From CAVPJW01 sp963705525 (GTDB lineage: Bacteria; Acidobacteriota; Vicinamibacteria; Vicinamibacterales; CAVPJW01), in the NCBI GenBank assembly GCA_963705525.1, contig CAVPJW010000006.1, positions 124,001-188,000 of the forward strand: a DNA stretch of 64,000 nucleotides, written 5' to 3'. Below the pieces are notes generated by a model. The model searched no databases, was not told the DNA's origin, and saw only the letters and a program-made list of their open reading frames with translations. Below, piece after piece: positions 63,933-64,000 of this stretch (position 1 is its first letter; each line of letters starts with the position of its first letter). A program made the translations under genes and the position numbers.

Positions 63933-64000
63933 TTACCAGATCACGCTGACCACACCAGACGCGCCGATATCGCGATCGCGAGTGAGAAGCGGCAGGCCGA
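63933..64000 (-). CDS. PIN-domain (VapC-like) toxin, C-terminus only
   Basis: Only the last 21 codons are inside the window, ending TAA at 63933, one base from the phosphatase stop. The sequence LLTRDRDIGASGVVSVIW is the typical terminal block of VapC-type PIN ribonucleases (TRD then hydrophobic strand, W at the end). The antitoxin should lie upstream, outside the window to the right. Confidence 0.6.
   Translation of the reverse strand, partial: GLPLLTRDRDIGASGVVSVIW

Overview
The window looks like a chromosomal segment from a high-GC bacterium, most likely an Acidobacteriota member close to Vicinamibacteria. This is inferred from gene-family content, not proven. It has two orphan MacB/FtsX-type permeases of the acidobacterial ADOP kind, an Oar-like TonB receptor with an N-terminal carboxypeptidase-regulatory domain, a winged-helix/PD40 fusion, PQQ and GMC dehydrogenases, many Tat- or Sec-exported single-domain enzymes, and frequent GTG/TTG starts with 4-base stop/start overlaps. 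No rRNA, tRNA, CRISPR array, phage or insertion sequence was recognised.

Layout. 1-8159: truncated ADOP permease, exported cupin, small beta-barrel, YncE-propeller/phosphoesterase fusion and a lipoprotein with two LamG-like domains. 8172-12301: an exported protein with a C-terminal kinase-like fold, divergent from a CHASE2 membrane protein and a small FecR-like protein. This is the best candidate here for an undescribed module. 12335-23600 (minus): one tightly packed ten-gene operon for N2O respiration. It runs from a GltD-like flavoprotein/ferredoxin through Rieske, cytochrome b and a pentahaem cytochrome c to nosZ-nosB-nosD-nosF-nosL-nosY, and is divergent from a Crp/Fnr regulator. NosZ is clade II and carries a lipoprotein-type signal. 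24752-29745: rhomboid, PQQ dehydrogenase, and exported RidA and SelA-like PLP proteins. 29940-35117: GT-C-like membrane protein, then a sugar-oxidation set (TIM-barrel isomerase, gluconate-dehydrogenase subunit 3, GMC flavoprotein). 35254-45235: glycosidase-like and sulfatase-fold/TPR proteins, TonB receptor with a clear promoter and terminator, RraA-like and beta-sandwich proteins. 45428-56612: DUF2092 pair, YCII remnant, two paralogous lipoproteins, winged-helix/PD40 protein, broken GT-C protein, second ADOP, DUF1259 and argG. 56635-63932: two small ORFs, then a signalling cassette of hybrid histidine kinase, response regulator and RsbU-type phosphatase. The right edge cuts a PIN-domain toxin.

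Two window-wide patterns stand out. First, arrays of 7-9 base words (TAGTKCT, RRCTCAN, AAGAGTTN, GGTCCTNNN) sit directly after stop codons, always in the sense of the upstream gene; all four convergent gaps of 80-140 bp carry two facing arrays. Second, six otherwise normal genes are broken by frameshifts. Five have exactly one extra base, none in a homopolymer of three or more; the sixth needs three shifts. Consensus error is the simplest explanation, and the affected proteins are annotated as if joined.
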